This document shows positions 1 through 9,432 of a stretch of 64,000 nt of DNA, in pieces. Each line of letters opens with the position of its first letter. The first letter of the stretch is position 1. This DNA is from Peristeroidobacter agariperforans (GTDB lineage Bacteria; Pseudomonadota; Gammaproteobacteria; Steroidobacterales; Steroidobacteraceae): contig NZ_RYFW01000003.1 of the NCBI RefSeq assembly GCF_004138335.1, forward strand, positions 496,001 to 560,000. Direction: 5' to 3'. The notes beneath the pieces were generated by a model. The model made no database searches. It was not told the origin of the DNA and saw only the letters and a list, made by a program, of their open reading frames with translations. The position numbers and the translations under genes are program-made.

Positions 1-18
1 TTCCAGAGCCTGGGAAAT

Positions 19-40
19 CGGTGGGCAACCCTGCCCACCG
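19..40. terminator. Hairpin downstream of the first TBDR gene
   Basis: An 8-bp perfect stem (CGGTGGGC / GCCCACCG) encloses the 6-nt loop AACCCT. It lies about 70 nt past the stop codon of the minus-strand TBDR gene. There is no clear T-run on either side, so intrinsic termination is only a possibility. The other bases in 1-108 hold no gene I can support. Confidence 0.3.
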
Positions 41-108
41 CCAGCGATTGTGGTGATTTATGTCGTGACGGGATGACGACCGCTTCACAGAATCATCGTT
101 CCGGCACT

Positions 109-2760
109 TCAAAGACGATAGTCGAGCCCGATGAGAAACGCCCGGCCGCGCAAGTCATATTGCGTGAAGTCATACGGAGCGCGAATACCCGGAAACGAAG
201 CGTCGTACGGCGGCTGTTCATCGAACAGGTTTTCGACCTTGGCGTACACCGTCAGATTGTCCGAGCCCGAGGACCAGCCGGTATAGAGATCGAACTGTTC
301 GTAAGCGTCGACGCGAGTTTGCGCAGCAGACGCGGCGGCGCTGGCTTTCTGATCGTAGCCGCCGGTGTGATACCAGGTGAGCGCGGTCCTGACGCTGGCG
401 ATGTTCCATTCAACCGTCGTCGTCGCCTTGTCCTGCGGCAAGGAAAACGATGCGCCGAGGTTGCTGCCGGCATAGTCGACCAGCGGCCCACCGGTGGTTT
501 GCGGGCGCCGATAGTCGAGCACGTGGGTATAGACGGCGGTGACGCCAAACTCGCCGATGTTTTGAGTCTGCCAGCGCCGGCGCAGCTCGACGTCGATGCC
601 GGACGTCGTCAGCTCGCTCAGGTTCTGATAGCGGTTGTAGACGGCGACCAGCTTGCCGCGAGCGTCACGAACCACGTCGCCGGGACGATTGTTCTGCACG
701 ATCGTGCTGGTGTTGTCGGTGCCGATCAGGTTGTCGAGCTCGATGCGATACCAATCGACGCTCAGGCTCGAGCCCTGCCACGGCGTCAGCACGACACCGA
801 AGTTATAGCTGTGGGTGCGCTCCGGATCGAGGTTGGAGTTGCCGACGGTAAAGAACGTCGGATTCTGTCGCGAGCCCGGCACGTCCGGATCGTAGGGATC
901 GACGACGGAGCCATAGGAAATATTGGTGCTGGCCGAGTTCTCCGACAGGGAGGGCGCCCGGAAGCCACGCGAAGCCGCGCCACGCACGGCCAATACATCC
1001 AAAGGCTGCCACCGCAAGCTGGCCTTCGGTGAGAAGGCGCTGCCGAAGTCGCTGTAATGATCGCCGCGACCGGCCAGCTGCAACTCCAGAGTGGCGAGCA
1101 CAGGAACGTTCAACTCGGCGTAGGCGGCGGTGACATTGCGCTTGCCGTCTACTTCCGCAATCGCAGGACGGATCTGCAAGCCAGCATCGATTTGCCACGG
1201 GTTGCGTGACACCACCTCTTCCTCGCGCCACTCGACGCCCGCCGCAAATCCAACCGAACCCGCTGGCACATCGAACAGGTTGCCGGTGATCTTGAAGTCT
1301 GCGCCGTGCAAGCGCGAGTCCGCCGGACGCACCGTGCTCAGGCGGATCGAATCGATGACGGATAGCGGCGTGCTCGAAGGATCGTGCAGGTTGTAGCTGC
1401 CGTTGGCCAGCGCTGCAAACAATCCCCACCGGTTCGCGAAACCGCCGGAGACTGTTTCTTCCTCTTTGCTGCGTGCCGAAAAGGCTGAGGCTTCCCAGTC
1501 CCAGCGCTCGCCGCGACCGCGCACGCCGGCGACGACTCGATACGCATCCGAGCGGTTCGTCTTCACCGACTGGCCCAGATCGAAGAACGTGTATTCGATC
1601 TGCGTGTTGACGCCGTACGGATTATAGGGATTGCCGGCGGGCAGAACGGCGGGCACGGGCTCGGCGAGGCCGCTGTCGGCGTTCAGCGCAAACCGTCCGC
1701 CTTCCAAAGTGAAATAGGGACTCGAGCCGAAGATCGAAGCGCCGCGAATGTGGCTGTAGATCACTTCGCCGAAGGCGTCGATGTTGTCATTGATCCGCAG
1801 CGTGCCGTTGATGTAGCCCTGGTAGCGCTCGGTGGACGGAATCAATGTGGTATAGGGCGCGAGGTTGATTGCGCAGGTGTTGCCAGGCAGGCCGTCGATC
1901 GGTGCGCTGGCGGTCAACTCCATGCCGTCAGGGCAGTTGCCTTGCGCATCGAGCAGCGGCACGGAAGCGCCGTTCACCAGAAAGCGCGCGCCCTTGGCAG
2001 TCCAGCCATTCCAACGGCCGCCCGGCGAGTCGGTGTAGATGCCCGAGCGGGTGAGGTCGCGCTGGTCCTGGTCCAATCGATCGCGATCGTACGCTTCAAA
2101 GCTGAAGAGCACGTTGTATCCGTCGCTGTCCTTGTCGCCGATGCCGCCCAGGAAGCGCGCACGCTGTGTATCGAGGCCGCCTTCATCGGTGCTGCTGAAG
2201 CTGCCGCCGGCTTCGAAGCCTTGATAGTTCTCGCGAGTGATGATGTTGACCACGCCCGCGACAGCATCGGAGCCGTAGACGGCGGAGGCGCCGTCTTTCA
2301 ACACGTCGATGCGCTCGACCGCCACCATCGGCAGGGCATTGAGATTGACGAACGTGTCCGACAGGCCATTCGCCGGGAATCCATAGTTGGCAAGCCGGCG
2401 TCCATTGAGCAACACGAGCGTGTTCTTCTGCGACAAGCCGCGCAGACCGATACCTGCCGCGCCGGAAGCCCAGCCATTGTTGGTAGTTTCGTTGGTGGCG
2501 TTGCCAGTGTTGGCGGAGACGGAACGCAGCACATCCGCCACCGTGACTTTGGCCGAGGTTTCCAGCTCCTCGCGGCTGAGGATCTGCACCGGATTCGGTG
2601 CGTCGCTGCCGCTGCGTTTGATATTCGAGCCGGTGACGACGATGGTGGCGATGGGCTCATCGCTGGGCGCTGTGGTTTGTGTTTGAGAGACGGCTTCACC
2701 GCTCACCACGCCGCCGAGAACAGCCGCCAGCGCAGCGGAGAGTGGTGTAAATCGACGCAT
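109..2760 (-). CDS. TonB-dependent receptor (outer-membrane transporter)
   Basis: About 883 residues: a signal peptide, a plug domain at roughly residues 30-165 and a long beta-barrel. The N-terminal TIVVTGSNIKR segment is a TonB-box/plug start seen in a large proteobacterial TBDR group. Plug hallmarks VLLNGRRLANYG, VERIDVLKDGASAVYGSDA and GVVNIITR are present, and the C-terminus ends in an aromatic/hydrophobic strand. ATG 2760 is preferred because it opens directly on a good signal peptide. GTG at 2772 is an alternative 4 codons upstream. The protein imports a ligand across the outer membrane using TonB energy. The ligand is not evident, but the divergent M28 peptidase hints at peptides. The identity is secure and the substrate is unknown. 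Confidence 0.93.
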   Translation of the reverse strand: MRRFTPLSAALAAVLGGVVSGEAVSQTQTTAPSDEPIATIVVTGSNIKRSGSDAPNPVQILSREELETSAKVTVADVLRSVSANTGNATNETTNNGWASGAAGIGLRGLSQKNTLVLLNGRRLANYGFPANGLSDTFVNLNALPMVAVERIDVLKDGASAVYGSDAVAGVVNIITRENYQGFEAGGSFSSTDEGGLDTQRARFLGGIGDKDSDGYNVLFSFEAYDRDRLDQDQRDLTRSGIYTDSPGGRWNGWTAKGARFLVNGASVPLLDAQGNCPDGMELTASAPIDGLPGNTCAINLAPYTTLIPSTERYQGYINGTLRINDNIDAFGEVIYSHIRGASIFGSSPYFTLEGGRFALNADSGLAEPVPAVLPAGNPYNPYGVNTQIEYTFFDLGQSVKTNRSDAYRVVAGVRGRGERWDWEASAFSARSKEEETVSGGFANRWGLFAALANGSYNLHDPSSTPLSVIDSIRLSTVRPADSRLHGADFKITGNLFDVPAGSVGFAAGVEWREEEVVSRNPWQIDAGLQIRPAIAEVDGKRNVTAAYAELNVPVLATLELQLAGRGDHYSDFGSAFSPKASLRWQPLDVLAVRGAASRGFRAPSLSENSASTNISYGSVVDPYDPDVPGSRQNPTFFTVGNSNLDPERTHSYNFGVVLTPWQGSSLSVDWYRIELDNLIGTDNTSTIVQNNRPGDVVRDARGKLVAVYNRYQNLSELTTSGIDVELRRRWQTQNIGEFGVTAVYTHVLDYRRPQTTGGPLVDYAGSNLGASFSLPQDKATTTVEWNIASVRTALTWYHTGGYDQKASAAASAAQTRVDAYEQFDLYTGWSSGSDNLTVYAKVENLFDEQPPYDASFPGIRAPYDFTQYDLRGRAFLIGLDYRL

Positions 2761-2918
2761 GGAGCTTGGCACCTGGACAATATTGGGGGCGCAAAGGTAG
2801 CCAACCTCATGGGCCGGAAAAATATCCGTTTGGCATCAGATCATGATTTGTAACCGGCCGTGACCGAAATCAAACCTTTGTGGTTCCGACAACGGCGCCA
2901 TCGCGTTAGGCTAGCTGC

Positions 2919-4577
2919 ATGAAGACGCACCTCGCTTGCCTCGCGGCACTGATTGCCATCGCCTCATCCAGTGTTGCGAGTGCCGCTTCCGTAGACCCCA
3001 AGCGCCTGTCCGAAATCGTTCGCGTCCTCGCGTCCGACGAGTTCGAAGGGCGCGCGCCAGGAACGGCAGGCGAGACCAAGACCATCAAGTATCTTGTCGA
3101 CACGTTTCGCGGCCTGGGCCTGGAGCCCGGTGGCGTCAACGGTTCCTGGACTCAGGGCGTGCCGCTGCTGCGAACTCAGGTCGAAACACCGCGCACCCTG
3201 CAGATGACGATTGACGGCAAGGTGCGGCCGCTGGTCCAGTCCAAGGACATCTATTTCAGCACCGTGCGGAATGCGCAGCAGGCGCTGGTCGAAGCTGCGC
3301 CGCTGGTGTTCGTAGGCTACGGCGTTACGGCGCCCGAGCGTCAATGGGATGACTATAAAGGCGTCGATCTGCGCGGCAAGGTCGCGGTGTACCTGATCAA
3401 CGATCCGGATTTCTCGGCGCAGCCCGGCGAGCCCGTCGTCGGCAAATTCGGCTCGCGACGCATGACGTACTACGGCCGCTGGTCCTACAAGTACGAAGAA
3501 GCCGCGAGGCGGGGCGCGATCGCGGCGCTCATCGTCCACGACACTGAAGGCGCCGGCTACGGCTGGTCGACGGTGATCGCGCCGGGCGGGGAGAACTATG
3601 CCCTGGTGCACGCGGACGCTGCGAGAGCCCCGCCCACCCTGAAATTGCAGGGGTGGTTGGAAGGCGCTGCTGCTACCGATTTGTTTCGGAGTGCCGGGCT
3701 GGATCTGGCCGACCTGCGGCGGCAAGCGCGCAGGGCAGACTTCAAGCCAGTGTTGTTGAAGGGCGCGACATTCACCGCCGACGTGCCCGTGGCGACCGTC
3801 GTAAGCACCAGTAACAACGTGCTCGCGAAGATCACGGGTAGCGAGTATCCCGACGAGACGGTGATGATGTCCGGCCATTGGGACGCATACGGCCTCGGCG
3901 CGCCGGATGCGCAGGGACGAAAGGTTCGGCCGGGCGCCAATGACGATGCTCTTGGAATCGCCGGCGTGGTTGAGCTCGCACGTCTGTTCAAGGCCGGGCC
4001 TCGCCCGAAGCGCACGCTCGTGTTCGCGGCGTGGACGGCCGAAGAACGCGGTCTCATCGGTTCGCAGGCATACGCCTCGAATCCGGTGTATCCATTGTCG
4101 ATGACCGTGGCGAATCTGACGCTCGATGTGCTCCAGACGGCAGGTTTGTCGCGCGACGTGCTACTGGTCGGCGCGGGGCAGAGCGATCTTGAAGACGATC
4201 TCGCGCGGGCCGCCAAGAAACAAGATCGAACGATCACACCGGAAACGTTGCCGGAGCGCGGTTTGTTTTATCGCGCCGATCACTTCTCATTGGCGCGACA
4301 GGGCGTGCCGGTGCTGTTGCTGATGGCGCTGAGCGGCGCGCCTGATCTGCGCGAGGGCGGCCGCCCAGCGGGTGAAAAGTGGCTGACGGACTACATGCGC
4401 TGCTATCACCAGACGTGCGACGCATGGGATGCAAACTGGGATCTGCGCGGCGCGGCTCAGGACGCGGAGTTGTTTCATATCATAGCCGGCGATCTCGCCA
4501 ACTCCCGCCACTGGCCGCAGTGGCGAACGGAGTCTGAGTTCCACGCGATTCGTGAGCGTTCCAGAAAAGAGCGTTGA
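2919..4577 (+). CDS. Secreted M28-family zinc aminopeptidase with PA domain
   Basis: 552 residues. A Sec signal peptide ends near VASAA. A PA-type insert lies around residues 130-270, and the M28 catalytic domain follows. Metal and catalytic segments are visible: GHWDAYG (His and neighbouring Asp), GANDDALGIAG (bridging Asp region), WTAEERGLIGS (Glu-Glu general base and ligand) and ADHFSLA (C-terminal His ligand). Length and order fit PA-containing bacterial M28 peptidases, which release N-terminal residues from peptides in the periplasm or outside. The gene is divergent from the TBDR across about 158 bp, so shared regulation and peptide uptake are plausible. The RBS is weak (TTAGG region). 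Confidence 0.9.
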   Translation: MKTHLACLAALIAIASSSVASAASVDPKRLSEIVRVLASDEFEGRAPGTAGETKTIKYLVDTFRGLGLEPGGVNGSWTQGVPLLRTQVETPRTLQMTIDGKVRPLVQSKDIYFSTVRNAQQALVEAAPLVFVGYGVTAPERQWDDYKGVDLRGKVAVYLINDPDFSAQPGEPVVGKFGSRRMTYYGRWSYKYEEAARRGAIAALIVHDTEGAGYGWSTVIAPGGENYALVHADAARAPPTLKLQGWLEGAAATDLFRSAGLDLADLRRQARRADFKPVLLKGATFTADVPVATVVSTSNNVLAKITGSEYPDETVMMSGHWDAYGLGAPDAQGRKVRPGANDDALGIAGVVELARLFKAGPRPKRTLVFAAWTAEERGLIGSQAYASNPVYPLSMTVANLTLDVLQTAGLSRDVLLVGAGQSDLEDDLARAAKKQDRTITPETLPERGLFYRADHFSLARQGVPVLLLMALSGAPDLREGGRPAGEKWLTDYMRCYHQTCDAWDANWDLRGAAQDAELFHIIAGDLANSRHWPQWRTESEFHAIRERSRKER

Positions 4578-4645
4578 GCTCTGAAAATCTGCCGTAGAAA
4601 GAATTTAGCGTGTATCCACGGCGACAGTTTGCGTCTTGAGACAGA

Positions 4646-4668
4646 TGGCGCGTAGGTTCCCCGCGCCA
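4646..4668. other. Hairpin in the leader before the glycosidase-like gene
   Basis: A 7-bp perfect stem (TGGCGCG / CGCGCCA) with a 9-nt loop lies in the 193-bp gap between the M28 gene and the next gene. It may end the M28 transcript or belong to the downstream leader. I recognise no riboswitch consensus here. Confidence 0.25.
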
Positions 4669-4770
4669 AATGATTAGCCGGACACGCGCGCACATTCCGA
4701 AAAAGAGTCTGCGTCGCCCGGTCTCAGCGGCATTAACAACGTCCAACCAAACTGATAGGGGACCTCGCCC

Positions 4771-5658
4771 ATGTTCCGGATGCATGCACTCGCTGCAGCG
4801 GTATCGCTGTTGCTCGTTACTGTCGCGGGCAGCGCTGAAGCGGCCAATCCGCTCGGCATCGCCTTCAAATACGTCACCAACGTACCGTTGTACGGCAAGC
4901 CCACCGGCATGCTCATCGCCGGACGCTGCAATCACCAAGACCCCGCTTTTCAGACGGCCCGCCAGAAGGGCGCCGAAGTCCTCGCATATGTCAATCCTGT
5001 CGCGCGCCCGGATCATTTCGTGTGCGCGCTGGACACCAAGTTCTACATGAATGATATCGGCCAGGTGCCGCTGTGGCCGTATCCGACGTACGGCCAGCGC
5101 AGCCCGTGGCCGAACACCCGCATGACCGACATTCGTGCGGGCTCGGACTGGTCTGACTGGGTTGTGAAGTACGTCGAAGGTCTGATGCGAGAAGGCAAGG
5201 TCGACGGTGTGTTTCTGGATGCCGTCGGCATCCGGCCGTGGGCCAGCCTCGCCGAGTGGAATTCCTGGCCGCAGTCCGAAAAGAATGCGTTCGCGGCCGG
5301 CAATGTCGATCTGGTGCGTCGCCTCGATGCAAAACGTCGCGCGATCAAGCCGAGCTTCATCATCGTCGCAAACAACGTGTGGGAAGCCGGCACGATGAAG
5401 GCGCTCGAAGGCGAGCGTTATATCGATGGCGTTGCCCTCGAACATCCGAAGCCGCTCTCGCCTTGGCACGTGAATTACGCTGCCAGACCGTTTTCGAACC
5501 TCGGCCATCGGCGCGTGCTGGTGATTGCCAACACCAAGACGGATGCGCAGGCGTGGGCAAAAGTGAAGGGAGTGACTCACGTGTCGGATCAGACGTCCGC
5601 GCAGTACAAGAATCCGAATCCACCAGCCGTGGGGTTCCAGGCGTTGAACGATCGGTAG
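4771..5658 (+). CDS. Secreted putative glycoside-hydrolase-like TIM-barrel protein
   Basis: 295 residues with a clear signal peptide (MFRMHALAAAVSLLL, cleavage near GSAEA). The segments GAEVLAYVNPVARPD, GKVDGVFLDAVG and SFIIVANNVWEAG are beta-strand ends rich in Asp and Asn. They resemble uncharacterised glycosyl-hydrolase-like (GHL15 / GH114-like) barrels, where a DGxFxD motif sits at the catalytic end. Activity and substrate cannot be named. AGGGGA precedes ATG 4771 at about 9 nt. It is on the same strand as the next gene but separated from it by a long inverted repeat. The fold class is a moderately confident inference. Confidence 0.6.
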   Translation: MFRMHALAAAVSLLLVTVAGSAEAANPLGIAFKYVTNVPLYGKPTGMLIAGRCNHQDPAFQTARQKGAEVLAYVNPVARPDHFVCALDTKFYMNDIGQVPLWPYPTYGQRSPWPNTRMTDIRAGSDWSDWVVKYVEGLMREGKVDGVFLDAVGIRPWASLAEWNSWPQSEKNAFAAGNVDLVRRLDAKRRAIKPSFIIVANNVWEAGTMKALEGERYIDGVALEHPKPLSPWHVNYAARPFSNLGHRRVLVIANTKTDAQAWAKVKGVTHVSDQTSAQYKNPNPPAVGFQALNDR

Positions 5659-5678
5659 TGTCGGCGAGGAACTCACCT

Positions 5679-5737
5679 CCATGGTCAAACATTTCAAAGG
5701 CTACGGCCATGACGGCCGGCCGAAATGTCGACCATGG
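5679..5737 (+). repeat. 59-nt interrupted inverted repeat between two secreted-protein genes
   Basis: The left arm CCATGGTC-AA-ACATTTC (5679-5695) pairs with the right arm GAAATGT-C-GACCATGG (5722-5737), giving 7 bp plus 8 bp with one small asymmetric bulge. The 26-nt loop contains a smaller GGCC/GGCC pairing. The right arm covers ATG 5725 and ATG 5734, both in frame with the next gene. The Shine-Dalgarno-like GGGGAG (5736-5741) starts at its very end. It could be a terminator for the upstream gene or a translational control structure. Confidence 0.5.
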
Positions 5738-5751
5738 GGAGTGGGTTCATC

Positions 5752-7191
5752 GTGCGCACGAGAATTATCGGTGTCTGCCTGGCGAGCGTCGCGCTGACGA
5801 TGGTGATGGGGACCGCTTCGGCGTCCCCGCTGAGCCGACCCACACCACGAGCGAGCCTGGCCGCGGCACCGTGGAATTCGACACCGGACATCATTACTTC
5901 CGAGTACGAGTATCACGAGCCCACGAATCAGTCCAAGAATCAGCAATACGGCGGACAGGTTGCGCTGAGTGGCGACGGTTCGACGCTCGCCGTCGCCGAC
6001 GCTTGGTACTTCGGCGGCAGCGAGTGGCCTTGGTATGGCTCCGGCGCCGTCTACGTGTATCGACGCGTGAGCACCGGCTGGCAGTTGGAGGCCAAGCTCG
6101 AGCCACCTGCAGCGCGCGGCTATGACTTCTTCGGTTCCGATGTGGCGCTCAGCAATTCTGGCAACGTCCTCGTGGTCGGCGCTCAGTACGAGGGCTACGA
6201 CGCGCCCAGTCAGGATGCGGGGCCAGGCTCGGCGTTCGTTTACAAACGTCGCAGTGGGGTCTGGACGCAAGAGAGCCTGTTGCGGGCCAGTCGTGCGCAG
6301 GATTCGTCGTCGTTTGGCAAGACTGTCGAGGTCAGCTCGGCGGGCGATGTGATCGCCGTAGGTGCGCCATACGAAGACGTCGATTCGGAAGGCGCGGCCC
6401 AAAGGGCTGCCGGTGCGGTGTATGTATTCAAGAAGCAAGCGGGCGCCTGGGCCGAGCAACAGGCAGTGACTGCTCCGGCTCCGCAGAGTGACGATTGGTT
6501 TGGCTGGGGCCTGCGTTTGAGCGAAGACGGCCGGACTCTGGCGGTGCTCGCGGCCGAGCAGAACGCAGACACGGAAGATTGGGAGAACGGCGGCTGGCCG
6601 AATCGCGCCAACACGGTGTATCTCTTCCAGCGAGGGAACGAGGGTGCATGGAATGTTTCCGCCCAGTTCGAAGGCTCGGCGAGCGAGCCGCACTTCGGCG
6701 GCACTGCTTACGAACCCGAAGGGCAGGCCGAAGGTTTCGACTTGAGCGCGGACGGCCGCACGCTCGCGATCGGATCGCCATTCGCCGCCGCGTCGGACGG
6801 CGCCGCTGGTGTCATTAGAATGTATCGACGAGCGACGAACCAATGGCTGCCCACGAATACCGTGCTCACGCCGGCACTTCCAGATCGTCGCTCGTTTGGC
6901 TCTCGTGTGACGCTGAGCGCGCACGGTAAAACTTTGGTGGCATTCGCGGATCGTGACGATGGCGCTTACGGCCAACCCTATGTCGTCGCGTTCGATCAGC
7001 GGCAGAACACCTGGCAGCAGACCGGCCTCTTTGAATCGCCCGCGGCTGTTCCCGTTGCCACCGGCTTTGCGAATTCACTCACGCTGTCGTGGAGCGGCTG
7101 CTTCTTCGCACTGGGTGCGAGGACGTACTCCACCGAGACCTCGACCTGGGGCGCCGCGTTCAACTATAGGCGGCAGGCAAGCGCGCAGTAG
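5752..7191 (+). CDS. Secreted FG-GAP/integrin-alpha-like beta-propeller protein
   Basis: About 479 residues from GTG 5752, with a signal peptide (RTRIIGVCLASVALTMVMG, cleavage near TASASP). Several repeats follow, each with a [Y/F]G..VALSGDG.TLAV-like strand and a SGAVYVYRR-like strand. Examples are QVALSGDGSTLAVAD, DVALSNSGNVLVVGA, RLSEDGRTLAVLA, DLSADGRTLAIGSP and TLSAHGKTLVAFA. This matches seven-bladed FG-GAP-type propellers, usually extracellular binding proteins. GTG 5752 is preferred because GGGGAG sits 10 nt upstream and the signal peptide then starts at its charged end. ATG 5725 and 5734 lie inside the inverted repeat. No catalytic motif is visible and the partner is unknown. Confidence 0.7.
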   Translation: MRTRIIGVCLASVALTMVMGTASASPLSRPTPRASLAAAPWNSTPDIITSEYEYHEPTNQSKNQQYGGQVALSGDGSTLAVADAWYFGGSEWPWYGSGAVYVYRRVSTGWQLEAKLEPPAARGYDFFGSDVALSNSGNVLVVGAQYEGYDAPSQDAGPGSAFVYKRRSGVWTQESLLRASRAQDSSSFGKTVEVSSAGDVIAVGAPYEDVDSEGAAQRAAGAVYVFKKQAGAWAEQQAVTAPAPQSDDWFGWGLRLSEDGRTLAVLAAEQNADTEDWENGGWPNRANTVYLFQRGNEGAWNVSAQFEGSASEPHFGGTAYEPEGQAEGFDLSADGRTLAIGSPFAAASDGAAGVIRMYRRATNQWLPTNTVLTPALPDRRSFGSRVTLSAHGKTLVAFADRDDGAYGQPYVVAFDQRQNTWQQTGLFESPAAVPVATGFANSLTLSWSGCFFALGARTYSTETSTWGAAFNYRRQASAQ

Positions 7192-7196
7192 CGAGA

Positions 7197-8182
7197 CTAT
7201 CGAGCATCTCTCCTGGCATCCTGCTCGAGCTTTCTTGCCCCGGCGAGAATGCCTGTCATCGCATAGTTTCCTTCATGACAGGCGAACTCCAGGATGCGGT
7301 CGCGAGGCGCCGCGCGCTTTAGCGTGCGCTCGCCGGTGAACGGGCGGGTATATGCAATTGGGTCGAGGACCGCGAAGCTATAGAGGATTTCGTCGGGTCC
7401 GGTCCGTGTGAAGCGCTCGGTCAGCTCGAAATGCTGCGACATCGGCAAGATCGCCGCATACGACTGCTCCGGCCGGAAGTTGATGGTGTGGACGACGAGG
7501 GTGTCGTCTTCGAACCAGCCGATCGACTCGCCCATCCAGGTTGGCCAATCGCGTTTCGAATGTCTGGCGTTCAGAGGAACGATGCGCGCGTCGTGGAACA
7601 TTTCCGTGTGCAGCACGACGTGGTGCTCAGTCTGCACGATCTGCATCAGTGCGCTCCAGGGCATGGGAAAGATGGACGGCACCGGCAGAGGCTGCAGGCA
7701 GCGGGTGGGTGTATCGAGCGTCTCGGGGCCGTCCGCCTTTTGTATGTTCCTGGCCGCGAGACTGGCATGGTAGTCGACGAACTCTTGCCGGCGCGGGATG
7801 CGGCCGTCTTCAGGGGGTCGACGATGATGGCAGTCCGATACTCACCATTGACCCGCGTGAGCTCGTGGCGTCGCTCCATCGCCATCTCATCGGCCTCTTC
7901 GCCGACGTGCCCGCCAATCGCCGGCGCGTTCCGAGAAAGATCGATGGGCGCGTCCTTTCGCAGATTTGCGTGACGAGCCTTTGTTTCCAGCTCTGCTGCT
8001 TCCGCGTCCGTGTAAGCACGTTTAGTTCCTAGTGCGGCGGGGCGCTCCCAAGGAGTCCTGGTGCCGAAATCCCAAGTACCCTGAAGATCCGGCTGGCCGA
8101 AGATCTGCGCCGTTGGGGTGGTGAACAACAGGACGAATGACCCGAGTGTCACGATCCATGACCGTTCCTTGCGCTGGTGCAT
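7197..8182 (-). pseudogene. Secreted hypothetical protein gene interrupted by a frameshift in a G5/C5 run
   Basis: Two overlapping minus-strand frames encode one protein. The 5' part starts at ATG 8182 (GGGGA upstream) with signal peptide MHQRKERSWIVTLGSFVLL and runs to GEYRTAIIVDP. The coherent reading then moves to another frame, giving PEDGRIPRRQEFVDYH, RCLQPLPVPSIFPMP, QIVQTEHHVVLHTEMFHDAR and EFACHEGNYAMTGILAGAR. These match a widespread proteobacterial secreted family of unknown function. One extra C in the five-C run (7813-7817) restores a frame of about 328 codons. It is either a recent pseudogene or a homopolymer error in the sequence. The family has no assigned activity. Confidence 0.8.
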
Positions 8183-8266
8183 ACTGATCCCCGCCGATAA
8201 GGACGTAGCCCTTGGGACGTGACCGGGCGGGCAGAAGGTTGCGCCCGAGAGAACCAAAGCGGTTCT

Positions 8267-9343
8267 TCAGTCTTTCACCGTGAAGCGCATTCGCCTCAGC
8301 AGCTGGCCTTGCGGGGTTCGCACGTCGACGATCCAGCGGCCGGGGGCATTGGCGGGGAAGATCTCTTTGCGGGAATAGGTGCGCCAGCCGCTATCGTTGC
8401 CGCCTTGGATTTCCGAGGTGATGCGTTCGATCTCGCCGGCGTGCCGCCACTCGAAGATGATGGATTGAGCGACACCGCTCGGTGCGCGAATGGCGGCGAA
8501 AGCGACCACGCCGGCGCTGAGCTCCGCTGTCGTCAGCGTGCGCACAGGCGGGCCGGGTGTTCGTTCGACGATGGATTGGGTGATGACCGCTTGCGTCACT
8601 GCCAGCCCGGCCGGCGGGACATGGGCTCGCAATACCCACACCAGCAACGGCGCGAGTAGCGAGCAGGCGACCCAGATCAGTTTGTGCCGGGTCGAACGCA
8701 GGGAGCGCAGCGACATTGGCGCCGTCAACAACAACCAGACACCGACGGCGCCGAGCGAGAACGGCAGTGCCTCTTCGAGCGACAGATGCACGACCATAGG
8801 CACGACGACGACCGCTGCAATCAAGCTGCAATAAGCGTGAAACAGCAGACGCGTTGCGGCGCGGGCGGCGATCCAGCGCTCATACAAAGGATCGATAGCG
8901 GTGAGCAGGGCGGCGCCACCAGCAATCGAGATGAAAGCGATCTGGCCCAGGTCCTGCTGTAACGAGCCGAATAGAAACGGCAGCGAAAAGAACAGCACTT
9001 CCTGCTGCAATGACTGGGTCAGGAAGTTCGATACGAACTTGCCGATGCCCGAGCGGCGTCGCTCCAGAAAACGTCGCACCAACGGCTCGATGAGCAGCCA
9101 CAGCCAGCCCGCTAGGGCGGCAATGGCGATGATGCGCGCCAGGTCTGCGCCGCGCTTGACCATCACGAAGCCGATCACGCCCGACACGAAGCTGATTGCG
9201 GGAATCAGCCAGGGCACGCGCTCGAGAAAGCGGGCGAGGCGAGTCAATCTGCGCGACGGCCCGATCTCGCCGGGCTGTGTTTCTGAAACCGTCGTCGGTA
9301 TCTCCATCGTGAGCGGCGCTGACTCGTCGCCCGAGGGCGACAT
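8267..9343 (-). CDS. DUF5924/DUF2914 inner-membrane protein
   Basis: 358 residues. After a cytoplasmic N-terminus there are about seven hydrophobic segments between roughly residues 45 and 250 (WLIPAISFVSGVIGFVMV, IAIAALAGWLWLLIEPLV, LWVYACSLLAPLL-like regions). A soluble C-terminal domain of about 100 residues follows, with VFAAIRAP-like, IIFEWRHAGEIERI and GWRTYSRKEI segments ending GRWIVDVRTPQGQLLRRMRFTV. The order (multi-pass DUF5924 then periplasmic DUF2914) fits an uncharacterised proteobacterial membrane family. Function is unknown; DUF2914 domains look like ligand- or polymer-binding beta-sandwiches. The start could also be ATG 9307. A 6-bp hairpin (8250-8266) abuts the stop. Confidence 0.7.
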   Translation of the reverse strand: MSPSGDESAPLTMEIPTTVSETQPGEIGPSRRLTRLARFLERVPWLIPAISFVSGVIGFVMVKRGADLARIIAIAALAGWLWLLIEPLVRRFLERRRSGIGKFVSNFLTQSLQQEVLFFSLPFLFGSLQQDLGQIAFISIAGGAALLTAIDPLYERWIAARAATRLLFHAYCSLIAAVVVVPMVVHLSLEEALPFSLGAVGVWLLLTAPMSLRSLRSTRHKLIWVACSLLAPLLVWVLRAHVPPAGLAVTQAVITQSIVERTPGPPVRTLTTAELSAGVVAFAAIRAPSGVAQSIIFEWRHAGEIERITSEIQGGNDSGWRTYSRKEIFPANAPGRWIVDVRTPQGQLLRRMRFTVKD

Positions 9344-9432
9344 CCAAAGAAGGTGATGACGCCGTCACGATATCGAATGCGCCGCGCGCCGGGAAGGGCG
9401 GCGGCGTAGATGCTTTTTACATGGAGCTGCGC

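Noticed and set aside
1750-2853. A 367-codon plus-strand frame, and others antisense to the TBDR, GH31 and kinase genes
   Set aside because: These are antisense shadows with Arg/His-rich content, no RBS and no recognisable motif.
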